Source of the DNA: CAWANF01 sp963783355
GTDB lineage: Bacteria; Bacteroidota; Rhodothermia; Balneolales; DATFMH01
Direction of reading: 5' to 3'
DNA: 64,000 nt
Assembly: GCA_963783355.1 (NCBI GenBank)
Contig: CAWANF010000011.1
Span: forward strand, 71,984-135,983
Shown: positions 46,604-55,999 of the stretch, piece after piece
How the letters are laid out: each line of letters begins with the position of its first letter
Position numbering within the stretch: position 1 is the stretch's first letter
Position numbers and translations under genes: made by a program
The notes under the pieces: model-generated
Database searches by the model: none
What the model was told of the DNA's origin: nothing
Seen by the model: the letters and a program-made list of their open reading frames with translations, nothing else

Positions 46604-47583
46604 TTAATGGAGATTAACCTCCGTTAATTTTGTAGTTTCCAAAGAATGAATCACCTGAATCCGGCGCTGCTTGGGTTTTTGCTGCTTCCATCGGGCGAAA
46701 TAGACCAGAGTCAAAAGCCGTTCCAAACTGGGGTCTGGCCGCTGCTGGTTATATTGTCTCACCACCCAACTCGTGTAGCTTTTGAGCTGAGCCAGGGTTT
46801 TGGGAACCCAGACGCTCGCAGATTCGACTTCGCCCGTAAATTCTGGATCGTAGTATACCAGAGAATCTCCCGGGTAAATACATATACATCTGGAATAAAG
46901 GTCAGATAATGCCAGCTTCCCCTTACTTTAAAGCAGGTTGCCAGACCTGATTGGGTCCGTTTACCAGTGGTGCTTCTATCAGGTTCCAGAAGAGGATTCA
47001 TTCCGGGTAGGTTGTGTACTACCGTCGCGGGTCCCGGCGCTCCCCGTAGCCTAAGTCCATGAAAATACAGCAGAACTTATCCCGGCCTTTTCCTTCGGGC
47101 CGGAAGCTGGTTAATCCGCTCCCGCTACTAGCCGGTGCGCCAGTGATTTTCGAAAACGGCCTGCTTGCTAATCCCCTGGTGCGGTGCAGCGAAATCAGCG
47201 ATTTGCCTCATCGTTTCACTGTTTTCCCGGAACCACTGGAACATTGCGCAGAATATTTTTTTATATCAATCTCATATTCCTCTTTAGCCAGCTCAATCAT
47301 CTTCACGCAAAAGTCCACCTGAAATTGTTTTCTGCCCCAAGGCTTATTCGAGTTGGGCAATCTATTCCTGGAGCTCTTTGAGGGTTTGATCGATACTTTT
47401 GTTCATTTCCACGACCATTACGCTGTCGAATCCGCTGGTGAATATTTATAAATCCATTTATAGATATTCTGTTTGGAGCAGGAATACAAATCAACCAGTT
47501 CCCGGACCATATATCTGCCAGCCCGAAATTCACGAAATATCTTACGTCGGATTTCTACACTGAATTCTCTTCTTTGATATAAT
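46604..47583 (-). mobile_element. Decayed IS3-family insertion sequence
   Basis: The minus strand, read in changing frames, gives IS3-type OrfA pieces: YQRREFSVEIRRKIFREF with RELVDLYSCSKQNIYKWIYKYS (helix-turn-helix), then KQFQVDFCVKMIELAKEEYEIDIKK. OrfB pieces follow: GKGRDKF, WHYLTFIPDVYVFTREIL (core region) and VVRQYNQQRPDPSLERL near the C-terminus, with the final stop at 46604. Several frameshifts, stops and an internal loss in OrfB make it inactive. Terminal inverted repeats were not found, so the ends given are those of the coding remains. It abuts the end of a broken GAF gene, which it may have interrupted. Confidence 0.75.
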
Positions 47584-47589
47584 TTGCGT

Positions 47590-48121
47590 TTAATTCATTC
47601 TTTTTTTTGCCGTTAAGCTTACAATCATATTTATATATTTAATCGATTTTAACCTGAAAACGACTTCAATAGCGACCATCTTTAGTAATTCCTTTTTCTC
47701 CGGACTCAAAGTTTTCTCTTCCTGATCCATGACACACAGAGCTCCAATTTGATCTCCGTGATTAGACTTCAGGGGCACTCCCTAATAAGATTTCAGATTA
47801 GGAAAATCTGTAACATAATTTAGTCTATGAAAGCGCGCATCTTTCGACAAATCAATAATCTCAAACGCGTCTTCTTCCTGAATAGTATTCTGACAAACCT
47901 ATTCATATCGGGGGGATTTATTGTATATCAAAAGCTAATTGATATACACTCCATTGAGTATGACTGTCTATCAGGTTAATCAGTGATATTTCGCTGTCAG
48001 CAATTTTCGCAGCGAGATTTATCAAGTCTCCTAAATGATTATGAAAATTATTATAATCAGGTTCCAGGTCTGATAAGGATAAAAGGCGTTCAAATTCATT
48101 ATCAGGAATTGGTTCCGACAT
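47590..48121 (-). pseudogene. Broken GAF-domain sensor fragment
   Basis: The start MSEPIPDNEFERLLSLSDLE and NLAAKIADSEISLINLIDSHTQW match GAF domains found in light or redox sensor kinases. The frame stops near 47918. Joined frames then give EDAFEIIDLSKDARFH, and VPLKSNHGDQIGALCVMDQ with EEKTLSPEKKELLKMVA, the usual end of such a GAF domain. At 47590 the frame ends, directly next to the IS3 relic, and no kinase or cyclase domain follows. It is a 3'-truncated and frameshifted gene. Confidence 0.7.
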
Positions 48122-48273
48122 TATATTCTTCGAAGAGATATATTCAAATATTAATTATAATATTTTATTGCGCTAAGAATTAAATTCTGTAGTGCTGATA
48201 AATATCAAACTATTATAAGTATCCTAAAGTTACAAAATCAAAATACTATTTTAGACTGGATAGCGGGAATATG

Positions 48274-48318
48274 TGGGCCTGGAGGGACTTGAACCCCCGA
48301 CCAATCGATTATGAGTCG
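48274..48318 (-). other. 3' half of a CAU-anticodon tRNA; putative att site
   Basis: On the minus strand this reads the anticodon loop CTCATAA, variable loop, T arm with GGTTCAAGTCC, and acceptor strand CAGGCCC plus discriminator A, as in a tRNA-Met or tRNA-Ile(CAU). The 5' half is absent: beyond the anticodon the pairing breaks (A-A mismatch) and the sequence becomes A+T-rich. A tRNA 3' half ending in the anticodon stem is the classic core left by a tyrosine integrase. It marks the left edge of the accessory region. No integrase is in the window. Confidence 0.75.
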
Positions 48319-48431
48319 TTTTATAATTGATTGATTATGCAATGTATTAGGCGATTTTATTGATTCGTGTACCCAATTTTGTACCTATTTTATGGGTGGA
48401 CAGTGAAATGAATTCATTTATGCCAAACATT

Positions 48432-48962
48432 CTATAGTTCTTCAGCGATAGCTCTCGTCCAGCGTAATGCTCTTTCTTTGAACTCGGTCTTTGTATCAAT
48501 TTCGTTAATTCTTTCAATTAATATGACGGGATCTATCATTTCTTCAATTAACAGTCGCCGTACAAATTCCGTATCCTTTTCCCGGAAGGCCATGAGTTTA
48601 CTTGCCGCCAGATCATGAGCTTCAATACACCATCCGATATTATTGTTATCCATATATTCCCTTACCCCGTTCAAACGCTCTTCCCAACCTTTTGGAAGAA
48701 CCGCTGTTTGCAGTGAAACTCCATGGACATAAAACCCATGTGTTTGATGAAATGGTGAATTTTCCCCTAAAGCCCCATCAATTCTGTCTACCTCTTGCGG
48801 TTTATTTTTAGGTATTAAATCAACTTCAATGGATCGCCGTAACTCATCATGTGCCTCCGGAAATTGTCCCAGTATGGCCTGGGATCCAAAAATGATCAAT
48901 TCTTTATCACCGGAAACATCACAGGCTGCGCGAATGGCGTGTTCCAGTTGCTCTCTATTCAT
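48432..48962 (-). CDS. DUF6036-type nucleotidyltransferase (AbiEii-like toxin candidate)
   Basis: A 176-residue nucleotidyltransferase-fold protein: IIFGSQAILGQFPEA with the acidic RSIEVDLIPK, the usual metal site of the fold. The later part (HDLAASKLMAFREKD, EFVRRLLIEEM) is shared with AbiEii/DUF6036 proteins. Its start overlaps the 3' end of the upstream winged-helix gene by 8 bases, so the two form one unit. This order, DNA-binding partner then nucleotidyltransferase, matches AbiE-type toxin-antitoxin or abortive-infection systems. Toxicity is inferred from the family only. Confidence 0.75.
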   Translation of the reverse strand: MNREQLEHAIRAACDVSGDKELIIFGSQAILGQFPEAHDELRRSIEVDLIPKNKPQEVDRIDGALGENSPFHQTHGFYVHGVSLQTAVLPKGWEERLNGVREYMDNNNIGWCIEAHDLAASKLMAFREKDTEFVRRLLIEEMIDPVILIERINEIDTKTEFKERALRWTRAIAEEL

Positions 48963-49998
48963 AATCGTTTTTCTCTTTTTTCATCTGAATAAATTCCTTT
49001 CGCTCGACATCATTTAAGACTTCCCAGAACGGCAATGACTGACGCAGGCGAACCGAGCGCTCGGAATCTGATTCCATAAATTTTTTCAATCGATAATAAG
49101 ACATACTCTTTAAAATATGATTCCATTCCTGGAGTTCTTTTTTCTCACCACTGGTGGTCCTATTAATCAGCTTCTCAAGGTGATTTATCGTTCTGGATAT
49201 AATTTCTGGATATTTTTTCAACAATTTTACCCATAAATTCGCATCAGCCAATGTGCGAGCATCTAAATCAGAGTGTTTTTCAAACGTTTGAGTTTTCTTA
49301 CCTAAACCATTATTTAAATAAGTCCTCGGATCAACACCAAATAATAGGATGATATCCTTTGTAAATTCAGGCCTGGTTTCAAGATCTGCTTTGGTTATAC
49401 CTCGGATCTCGATGGTTACATCAAATTTTTTCTCCGTTTCTAACTGATAAAGCCGATTTCTTAAATTCTCCGTTACTGAATCGATGGATTTCACTGTACC
49501 CAATGCTGCGATTTGTACAGGATTACCATAATCGTCCTCACCTTTTGCAACCTCACCAAAAATCCAAACAGACATAGCTCTTTGAACTATGCCCTCCAAT
49601 GTTTTTGATTTTGATATCTTATTAACGAACTCCATTCCTTGAGCATACGAATCATCATTTTTAATTACTTCCTGAAGTTCATTAATCAAAGAATCATATC
49701 GTTCTTTCTCTGACTTAAATAATTGAACAATAGCATAGGTCAGAGGATGTTCTTTTCTTAATATGAGTTGTTGCTGACGTCCGCTTCCAACATAATCCAG
49801 AATGCCAGTCTCAACCAAACGGTTCACGACATCATAAACTCCCTGTCTGGACAAGTTGCTTCTCTTTATTAATTCCGAATGACTAGTTGGGCCATTTATC
49901 TCAATTAATTGACGAATAATTAATATATGTCCTCTTGAACTAAGGATATCATTCAGCGGTGTTCGTAATGCACTAGTTTTGTCTGTCTGTTTTTTCAT
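48955..49998 (-). CDS. Winged-helix protein with degenerate nucleotidyltransferase domain
   Basis: The 347-residue product starts with a winged helix (HSELIKRSNLSRQGVYDVVNRL, about residues 38-60), then a nucleotidyltransferase-like domain at about 140-210. There the signature GEVAKGEDDYGNPVQIAAL keeps the glycine frame but has P-x-Q where catalytic D-x-D should be, so catalysis is unlikely. A helical C-terminal region follows. It likely acts as repressor and antitoxin for the coupled DUF6036 gene, binding the 44-bp dyad 50 bp upstream. The exact family is not known to me. Confidence 0.7.
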   Translation of the reverse strand: MKKQTDKTSALRTPLNDILSSRGHILIIRQLIEINGPTSHSELIKRSNLSRQGVYDVVNRLVETGILDYVGSGRQQQLILRKEHPLTYAIVQLFKSEKERYDSLINELQEVIKNDDSYAQGMEFVNKISKSKTLEGIVQRAMSVWIFGEVAKGEDDYGNPVQIAALGTVKSIDSVTENLRNRLYQLETEKKFDVTIEIRGITKADLETRPEFTKDIILLFGVDPRTYLNNGLGKKTQTFEKHSDLDARTLADANLWVKLLKKYPEIISRTINHLEKLINRTTSGEKKELQEWNHILKSMSYYRLKKFMESDSERSVRLRQSLPFWEVLNDVERKEFIQMKKEKNDYE

Positions 49999-50047
49999 GC
50001 CTTAATACAAGGTCAACTTAAATTGCTCATTGTCAAGTTTAATAGAT

Positions 50048-50091
50048 AATTATCAAATAATATTGACAAATGTCAAATTTACTTGATAATT
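50048..50091. promoter_or_regulatory. 44-bp concentric dyad operator
   Basis: Two nested dyads share one centre. The outer arms are AATTATCAA (50048-50056) and TTGATAATT (50083-50091); the inner arms are TTGACA (50063-50068) and TGTCAA (50071-50076). The site ends 50 bp before the start of the winged-helix gene, as expected for autoregulation. Nearby ATTGTCAAG adds a partial copy. The remaining gap to 50322 holds no gene I recognise. Confidence 0.7.
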
Positions 50092-50322
50092 GTATCGTAT
50101 TGGGAGCCTCGAATGGTATCAGAATGAAACACCTAAATCAAAAGAATTGGCCGAAAAAGTTCGTCAGACCTGCATTATCACAACCAGAACTGGCTTCAGA
50201 GTAAACTCTTTAAAGGCTGAACAATACAAATGCTCGATTTGAATAAAATATTGAGCGACTAGATCAAGCTGGCTGAAAAGTCTTCTTGGTTTAATAATCA
50301 GAAATAAATGCTATTTATTACC

Positions 50323-51729
50323 TCAATTCGATATCCCGTTTATTTTTACTTTGGCATTTCCATTCGGACCTTTTGATTCTATCGTAATAGTAACGGGTAC
50401 AGATACAACCGAATCCGGCAGGGCATCACTGAGTGTAAATGAATGATTAATAAGATCGTTTGCATTACTAAAATCAGAATTTACATCTGATAATGAAACA
50501 CTGAGATCACCTGAGCTCTTAACATTGTCTCCGTCAATTGTGACAGTAATACTAGTTCCTACTGCCATTGGATGGTCATTCTCATCCATAACTTTGTAAT
50601 TAAATACCTGAGTTCCTTTATTCGGAATATTAAACGAGGTTGGGGTTATTGAGATAATAGGTCCTTTAGAGAATAAAACATTGATAGTAGAGGTTACCGG
50701 GTTAAAATCTTCATCTGCCGTCGTAGCCGTTATACTTGCTACCCCATTGGTTGGGAAAGGATTTCCATCAATCAAATTAACTGTAGCGGAACCATCGGCT
50801 CCCGTTGTTGAAGAACCTTCAATATAACCTCCATCGGTAGTATAATAGACAGAAACCCCATCGGTTACTACGTTTCCATATTTATCACCTGCATAAGTGG
50901 TGAAAGCATATTTGGCACCAGTGAGGGGAAATGGAATATTATATTGACTGGCCACAAGGGTGAAATGTGCCTGATCAGGTAAACCAGCGGTAATACTTAT
51001 GGGAACGGGTTTTGAATATAATGTTTTACCATTGACAACAGCTTGTGCTACGATCTGAACAACGCCCGCTTTTGTTCCACTTGTAAGCGTTGTTGTAGCC
51101 TCGCCATTTTTATCTGTAGAAACTTGAGAATGATTCAGTGTTTCTCCTCCGTTTGGAGATACACCAAAATTGAATTTTATTTGAGCCGAATGGTTCAGGT
51201 CCACTGGAACACCGGAAGAATCCTGCACCTGAAATGTAAGTTTAGCACTCTCATCTCCACCCGATTCTTTAACAACAACGGATTTATTGCTTACCGACTT
51301 AAGCACAATAGCTGCTGCATATCCGGAAGGACTGTTTCCATTGGTATTAGGATTATTGATCGTCGAAGTATCTCTTGAGGCTAACTGAATGACTGGAAGA
51401 TTTACATTACGATCCGGAATAGCCAGAATGGTGGTTGAAAACACATCATACCCTTCTTTCCAGGCTTCTATATTGTATGTTTCTGACGTATCAATCTTAA
51501 GTTCAAAAGTAAAAACCCCGGTACTATCTGTAATTTTATCAATTTCAGGTGATGGATTGATTATTCGTACTATGGCATTACCGATAGGTTGTTCACTTAT
51601 TTTATCAACGACTTTACCTTTAATGGTTATTGTGTTACCCGATTGATTTGATGTCAGTTTTGTACAACCAAAAACTAACAATATCAACAGTATTATACAG
51701 TTCGCACCCTTCCTGAAAAAACGTATCAC
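50323..51729 (-). CDS. Ig-like repeat lipoprotein
   Basis: A surface lipoprotein of 468 residues; the lipobox is LLVFGC (cysteine 22). Residues 35-115 form a carboxypeptidase-regulatory-like sandwich (TIKGKVVDKISEQPIGNAIV, then TGVFTFELK). Several bacterial Ig-like (Big-type) domains follow: about 155-245 (LTFQVQDSSGVPVD, with STDKNGEATTTLTSGTKAG), about 255-350 (VYYTTDGGYIEGS, TGADGSATVNL) and a last domain to the end. Such proteins act in adhesion or surface display. It is an unusual cargo between the AbiE-like pair and fic, and may be carried by the island. Confidence 0.8.
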   Translation of the reverse strand: MIRFFRKGANCIILLILLVFGCTKLTSNQSGNTITIKGKVVDKISEQPIGNAIVRIINPSPEIDKITDSTGVFTFELKIDTSETYNIEAWKEGYDVFSTTILAIPDRNVNLPVIQLASRDTSTINNPNTNGNSPSGYAAAIVLKSVSNKSVVVKESGGDESAKLTFQVQDSSGVPVDLNHSAQIKFNFGVSPNGGETLNHSQVSTDKNGEATTTLTSGTKAGVVQIVAQAVVNGKTLYSKPVPISITAGLPDQAHFTLVASQYNIPFPLTGAKYAFTTYAGDKYGNVVTDGVSVYYTTDGGYIEGSSTTGADGSATVNLIDGNPFPTNGVASITATTADEDFNPVTSTINVLFSKGPIISITPTSFNIPNKGTQVFNYKVMDENDHPMAVGTSITVTIDGDNVKSSGDLSVSLSDVNSDFSNANDLINHSFTLSDALPDSVVSVPVTITIESKGPNGNAKVKINGISN

Positions 51730-51855
51730 TATGTTGCCCCTCTTGATGTTATATAATTACCCCAAAAATATTTACTGATAATAAAAACGTTACAAACAAA
51801 ATTCAACAGGCTGCTTAAAAATAGTGCTACATATATTATATGTTAATCAACATTC

Positions 51856-53061
51856 TTATATCGTCCCCTCCGGATATAAGCTCGGGAAATAATAACCCAC
51901 AACCTTTGGGGGTATATTAAAACGAATTGGACTTCGATGACTTTCCGAGGTTATCAGCTCTTCTTTTTCTAACTGGCTTACTAGTGAACGGGCTGTTCGT
52001 TCATTCAAACCACTTATTCGTTTTGCCTCACCTCTTGGGACCTCTCCGCGAAGCATCACTTCCACCAGAATATATTTCGCCTCCGATCTAAGTTCCTTTT
52101 CACCAGAAATGATGCTATTCGATCGTAAATCCACATATCCTTTAATTCTATTTTGCAGGTTGTCTAAATCCAGTAATTCTCCCATAAATTCAATTTGATC
52201 CAGGCAAGTATTCAGGAAAAACGTACAAAAAAAACCTAAGTTCCGCTCTGATAGATTACCTCTCCCGTCATAATCACCTTGTCTGGTTGCATCGGCTAAG
52301 GCCAGATATTGCATATAATCTTCTTTTCTTCTGGATAAACCTCTCGATATCGTCCATAGCCCATGTGATTCTATTCCAGCTTTCATCATATACGCATGAC
52401 TGAATAAGCGGCAAACCCTTCCGTTACCGTCCAGAAAGGGGTGTATCCACGCTAAACGATGATGACTGGCAGCAATGGCTATTAATTTAACAGCCCCATG
52501 CAATGTATTGGGATTATATACCTCGTTAAACCGTTTTAAAAAATCAGGTAAAACATCTGGAGATGCTGGTACATGGCGTCCAACTTCAACCAGTCGATGT
52601 CTTAACATCCCTGGCTCCATTAAGAAATACTTCCCTGTTTCCGGATCTTTTATTTTGCGAAAATCTTCCGGAACTAAATCATAAAAACTCTTATGTATCC
52701 ATTTAATGAAATCAGAATTACATATTTGAATATCTGGTTGTCCGGCTATCAGACTTTCCATTTTTTGCTGCACTTCAATATGAGCCACACTCAATTCCTG
52801 GAGATGACGTTTAGTGGAATCGGTATCATACTCTTTTCGTACAGCCCGTTCTATATCAGACGGATATGTATGGTGCCCTTCAATAAGATTTGAATAATAA
52901 CTATTTATATGCCGAAGTAATTGTGTTACACGACCCCGGGTTATTTTATGAAGTGATTTTCCTAAAGCCGCAGATTCCCGGTGAACTTCCATTGCCAGAT
53001 CCACCAATTCGCTATTCTGTTTAGGAAACATCGGTTCCATTTCACTGATAGTTTTTATCAT
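51856..53061 (-). CDS. Fic family protein with N-terminal inhibitory motif
   Basis: A Fic-domain protein of 401 residues, expected to transfer AMP (or another group) from a nucleotide to a target hydroxyl. The catalytic motif HPFLDGNGRVCR spans 207-218 (H207, D211, R215, R218). An N-terminal inhibitory helix motif S57-x-x-x-E61-G62 (SNLIEG) indicates a class II, self-inhibited Fic. The C-terminal 80 residues are a winged helix (GLNERTARSLVSQLEKEEL), which can bind its own promoter. Tandem repeats just upstream are likely operators. Target unknown. Confidence 0.92.
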   Translation of the reverse strand: MIKTISEMEPMFPKQNSELVDLAMEVHRESAALGKSLHKITRGRVTQLLRHINSYYSNLIEGHHTYPSDIERAVRKEYDTDSTKRHLQELSVAHIEVQQKMESLIAGQPDIQICNSDFIKWIHKSFYDLVPEDFRKIKDPETGKYFLMEPGMLRHRLVEVGRHVPASPDVLPDFLKRFNEVYNPNTLHGAVKLIAIAASHHRLAWIHPFLDGNGRVCRLFSHAYMMKAGIESHGLWTISRGLSRRKEDYMQYLALADATRQGDYDGRGNLSERNLGFFCTFFLNTCLDQIEFMGELLDLDNLQNRIKGYVDLRSNSIISGEKELRSEAKYILVEVMLRGEVPRGEAKRISGLNERTARSLVSQLEKEELITSESHRSPIRFNIPPKVVGYYFPSLYPEGTI

Positions 53062-53067
53062 AATTTT

Positions 53068-53175
53068 GCCGGTTTATTTTCCGGTTATATTAAATATGCA
53101 ATTTCAATCATAACAATATATTATACTGTTTATTTTAGGTAAAATAAACATATTTTTTGCCGGTTCATTTTCCGG
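53068..53175. promoter_or_regulatory. Operator-like repeats upstream of fic
   Basis: Two 17-bp repeats with one mismatch, GCCGGTTTATTTTCCGG (53068-53084) and GCCGGTTCATTTTCCGG (53159-53175), flank a palindrome with perfect 10-bp arms, GTTTATTTTA and TAAAATAAAC (53128-53149). The first repeat begins 7 bp from the fic start codon and covers its ribosome site. The winged helix of Fic is the likely ligand. The rest of the gap to 53329 holds no gene. Confidence 0.6.
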
Positions 53176-53329
53176 TTTAGAAATGCTACTTATAATAACA
53201 ATAAAACAGTATTAATCGATTTACAGGAAAAGCTTTCTTCCCGTTGCTATCAGACAAAGAGTTCCAACACATATTTTGAATGGATCTGGTGAAGCTAATT
53301 AGATAATACATTTAATCACCAGGTTAATA

Positions 53330-53659
53330 TCATTTCTTACCTTTGATTTTACGCTTTGGGGCTCTTTTCTTGACCAACAAACCAGCATCCTGAATCTTTC
53401 TTCCCAATTCATCATCATGAGCAAGTGATAACAGATCCTTCTCCAATCCGAGAGCAATTAATACCTGGTAGTAATTACCCATGGCCACTCCGGGATCGCC
53501 TTTTTCAATATTCCAAAGAGTATAGCGACTGATATTGGCTCGTTCCGCGACCTGGTCCGCGCTCAGTTTGCGTCGCAAACGGGCTAATTTGAATTGTTCG
53601 CCAACCTGCTCCAGGGCGCGCTGATGTTTGGGTAATAGTATAGGACGTTTTCTTTTCAT
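53330..53659 (-). CDS. XRE/HipB-like DNA-binding protein
   Basis: A 109-residue regulator with one helix-turn-helix of the XRE type: GEQFKLARLRRKLSADQVAE, then RANISRYTLWNIEKG. The tail is strongly basic (KKRAPKRKIKGKK). Such proteins usually serve as antitoxin beside a HipA kinase, which is missing here: downstream lies only the fic promoter region. It may be an orphan antitoxin or may regulate fic. The frame opens at 53680; ATG 53659 (MKRKRPILLPKHQ) matches homologues better. Confidence 0.75.
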   Translation of the reverse strand: MKRKRPILLPKHQRALEQVGEQFKLARLRRKLSADQVAERANISRYTLWNIEKGDPGVAMGNYYQVLIALGLEKDLLSLAHDDELGRKIQDAGLLVKKRAPKRKIKGKK

Positions 53660-53899
53660 AACGTTTGATATTTTATACATAATATAACCTTATTGTTTGT
53701 AATATCATACATTATGTTTTGAGTAATATCTAAGTCAATGTAGTTAGCCCAGAAAAATCAATAACCAATTGATAGATTATTTTCAACCATCAATAAATCT
53801 GTATTTTCTATGGAATTTGAATTTTTTTGTAAAAACTCAACATAATTGATTATATATACATGGAACAGAATTAATTACCCTGTAAATTCACATTCCAAA

Positions 53900-55034
53900 A
53901 TGAATAATGCACAAGGAATATATTTAATTGCTGCCGGCGCCTCCTCCAAAAACAGAAAAAAGACTCTGGATAAATCTTGGTCTATTAGCGAAATACAAAA
54001 CTATGTGCCTGGTGAAATAATCGAAAAGCTGAATTATCATTTCCCAGAAGGAAATAATATATATGCGTGGGGGGCTAATCAACGATCATATAATGAATTA
54101 AGTCAGGTGAAACCCAACGAATTTGTTGTTGATGTAAAGAATAAAGATATCGTCCAGTTATTCAAATTTTGTTTCTGGTTTAAAACCCAGAATACTGATT
54201 TACAAGAGTTCTTTGGTTGGGACAATGAAAAGCCTGTTTCAAAAAGAAGACCATATAGGTATGTTTATTTCTTATCTAACCCAATAAATACATCAATAAA
54301 GAGAAAAGAATATTTTCAAAATGCTTTTGACCTTACAGATAATTCACAATGGTTGGTAGGCCAAAAATATTTCAGCGAGAACGAAGTATCAAAAGCACTT
54401 GAAAGAACCAAATCTTCTAGCATTAGTGAATTTCTAAAAATTAAAGGCAATGATATTATTCATGAATCACCTAGAATTTTTGAAAAAAACACACAAAAGA
54501 ATGAAAAAGAACCCGTCTTACCTGAGTGGCTTAAGGCAATAATAATACAGATTAAAAAACTTCAAAGTGATTCAAATCATTTAGAGCGGGATCATGAAGA
54601 TATCGTTGCCAATTTTTTTGAAAAATTAGGTTATAACAGAATTTCAGAAATAAAGTTTCAAAAGGGGGAAAATCGATATTAGAATAGACATAGGTACAGA
54701 GCCACTGTATACCATTGAAGTAAAAAGTTCCTGGGCTTTAAAATGCGAGAATATCAACTATCTCGACCAGGCTTTTTCTTACGCTAATAGAATTGGTTCT
54801 CCTTTTGTAATTCTGACCAATGGAGATCTATACTGTATTTATGATAGAACACGTGGTTTATCTTATCAAGACCAACGAATAGGTTCATTTAGTTTAACAA
54901 ACTTAAATTCCAACGATTTGAATTTAATTCAGAGTTTAAAAAAACAAGCAATTACCACAAAAAGTACAGTAAGAAATCAAAATTCAAGATTCATAAACAG
55001 GTTTCATAATTGGTTTAAAGGGATATTCTCCTAA
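53900..55034 (+). CDS. PD-(D/E)XK nuclease-like protein, one frameshift
   Basis: The N-terminal 200 residues (starting MNNAQGIYLIAAGASSKNRKK) form a domain I do not recognise, with AWGANQRSYNELSQVK and GWDNEKPVSKRRPYRYVYFL. From about residue 235, DHEDIVANFFEKLGYNRISEI begins a restriction-like domain. The frame breaks at a G5 run near 54664; with one G removed the product reads KIDIRIDIG and YTIEVKSSWALK, giving the D...ExK catalytic pattern, then ILTNGDLYCIYDR to the stop at 55034. The repaired length is about 378 residues. A defence-related nuclease is plausible in this island but unproven. Confidence 0.65.
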
Positions 55035-55131
55035 ATAATAAAACCAAGAAAAGGATCTGCCTTTTTAAGATGTGCAATTATCAATTTATTTAATGTTTTA
55101 AAAAAAATGAATTAGTTTTTAACTCTAATAC

Positions 55132-55416
55132 TCATAAGAGCTTTTTTGAAAAAATGGAAGTCGCTAAATCTTTATTATAATAAAATGGCGGATTTGGTGG
55201 GTACATAAATTCTTTTGATTTTGGATTATCCTCCATCTTTTTAAAACCCAAAGAATTCAATGCAAAATCGGCCTCAACTAGAGTACCCATTTCTATTTTA
55301 TCAAAAATGTTTGAATTATCATCTATGAAATAGACAACGCATTTGCCTCTTATATCATCTTCAGCAAGAGCCCAAAATTGTTGAAGAAAATGCGGTAATC
55401 TTGTACCAAAAGTCAC
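55132..55416 (-). CDS. Hypothetical protein
   Basis: A 94-residue product from a GTG at 55416: LPHFLQQFWALAEDDIRGKC, VVYFIDDNSNIFDKIEMG and LNSLGFKKMEDNPKSKEF. The frame is open further upstream without an ATG (IVTWKKQKLEHVTFG), so the true start, or a lost 5' part, is uncertain. No family recognised. It lies convergent to the nuclease gene in a poorly conserved A+T-rich stretch. Confidence 0.4.
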   Translation of the reverse strand: MTFGTRLPHFLQQFWALAEDDIRGKCVVYFIDDNSNIFDKIEMGTLVEADFALNSLGFKKMEDNPKSKEFMYPPNPPFYYNKDLATSIFSKKLL

Positions 55417-55631
55417 GTGTTCTAATTTTTGCTTCTTCCATGTTACAATATTACGATTTATTAAATATTAATTATTTATTTCTTATCCGATAATATACAC
55501 AGAATTTCTGAGTAGTATGTATGACACTTATTTATAGCAATTATAATACCTTACATATTAATACCTGTAAAGGTAACATGCCCGCATTGTCACTTTAAAT
55601 ACCAGCTAATCCCGAGCTGAAGTTAAAATAT

Positions 55632-55829
55632 TTAATCCTCTTCCGGATCTTCATCATGTAACAATGACTCATGCCATAAATCACTGGCCATGAGTATGGG
55701 GTCGTATTCAATTTTTGTTTTTCTGTCTGTCTTTTTATCCAGGCGTTCTTTGGCTTTTACAGCTCTTTTGTATGATTGATCCTGGAGCTTTTCCATTCGG
55801 TTTTGTTTGGAATTCTTTTTCTTATTCAT
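55632..55829 (-). CDS. Small charged hypothetical protein
   Basis: A 65-residue product, lysine- and arginine-rich at first (MNKKKNSKQNRMEKLQDQ) and acidic at the end (HDEDPEED), with a helix AVKAKERLDKKTDRKTKIEYD between. No family recognised. It lies in an A+T-rich region between two unrelated genes; the coding call rests on its open frame only. The spaces 55417-55631 and 55830-55999 show nothing else. Confidence 0.4.
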   Translation of the reverse strand: MNKKKNSKQNRMEKLQDQSYKRAVKAKERLDKKTDRKTKIEYDPILMASDLWHESLLHDEDPEED

Positions 55830-55999
55830 ATAAGCTTATTTTTGATCAAATATTAATACGTTGATATATAATAAGTTAGAAAATTCAATATCAAATGCAC
55901 CAAATAATTCACTTTATTTTTATCGTTCACAAGTATTAGGTAAATGAATATCTTAAATTATTTGATATTAATAACGATTTATATTCATGAAGCATTATT

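Noticed and set aside
46646..46909. Plus-strand frame of 87 residues
   Set aside because: The opposite strand carries recognisable IS3 transposase remains; this frame is its complement.
48274..48350. A complete tRNA gene
   Set aside because: The D arm and 5' acceptor strand are absent and the anticodon stem is mismatched; only the 3' half is present.
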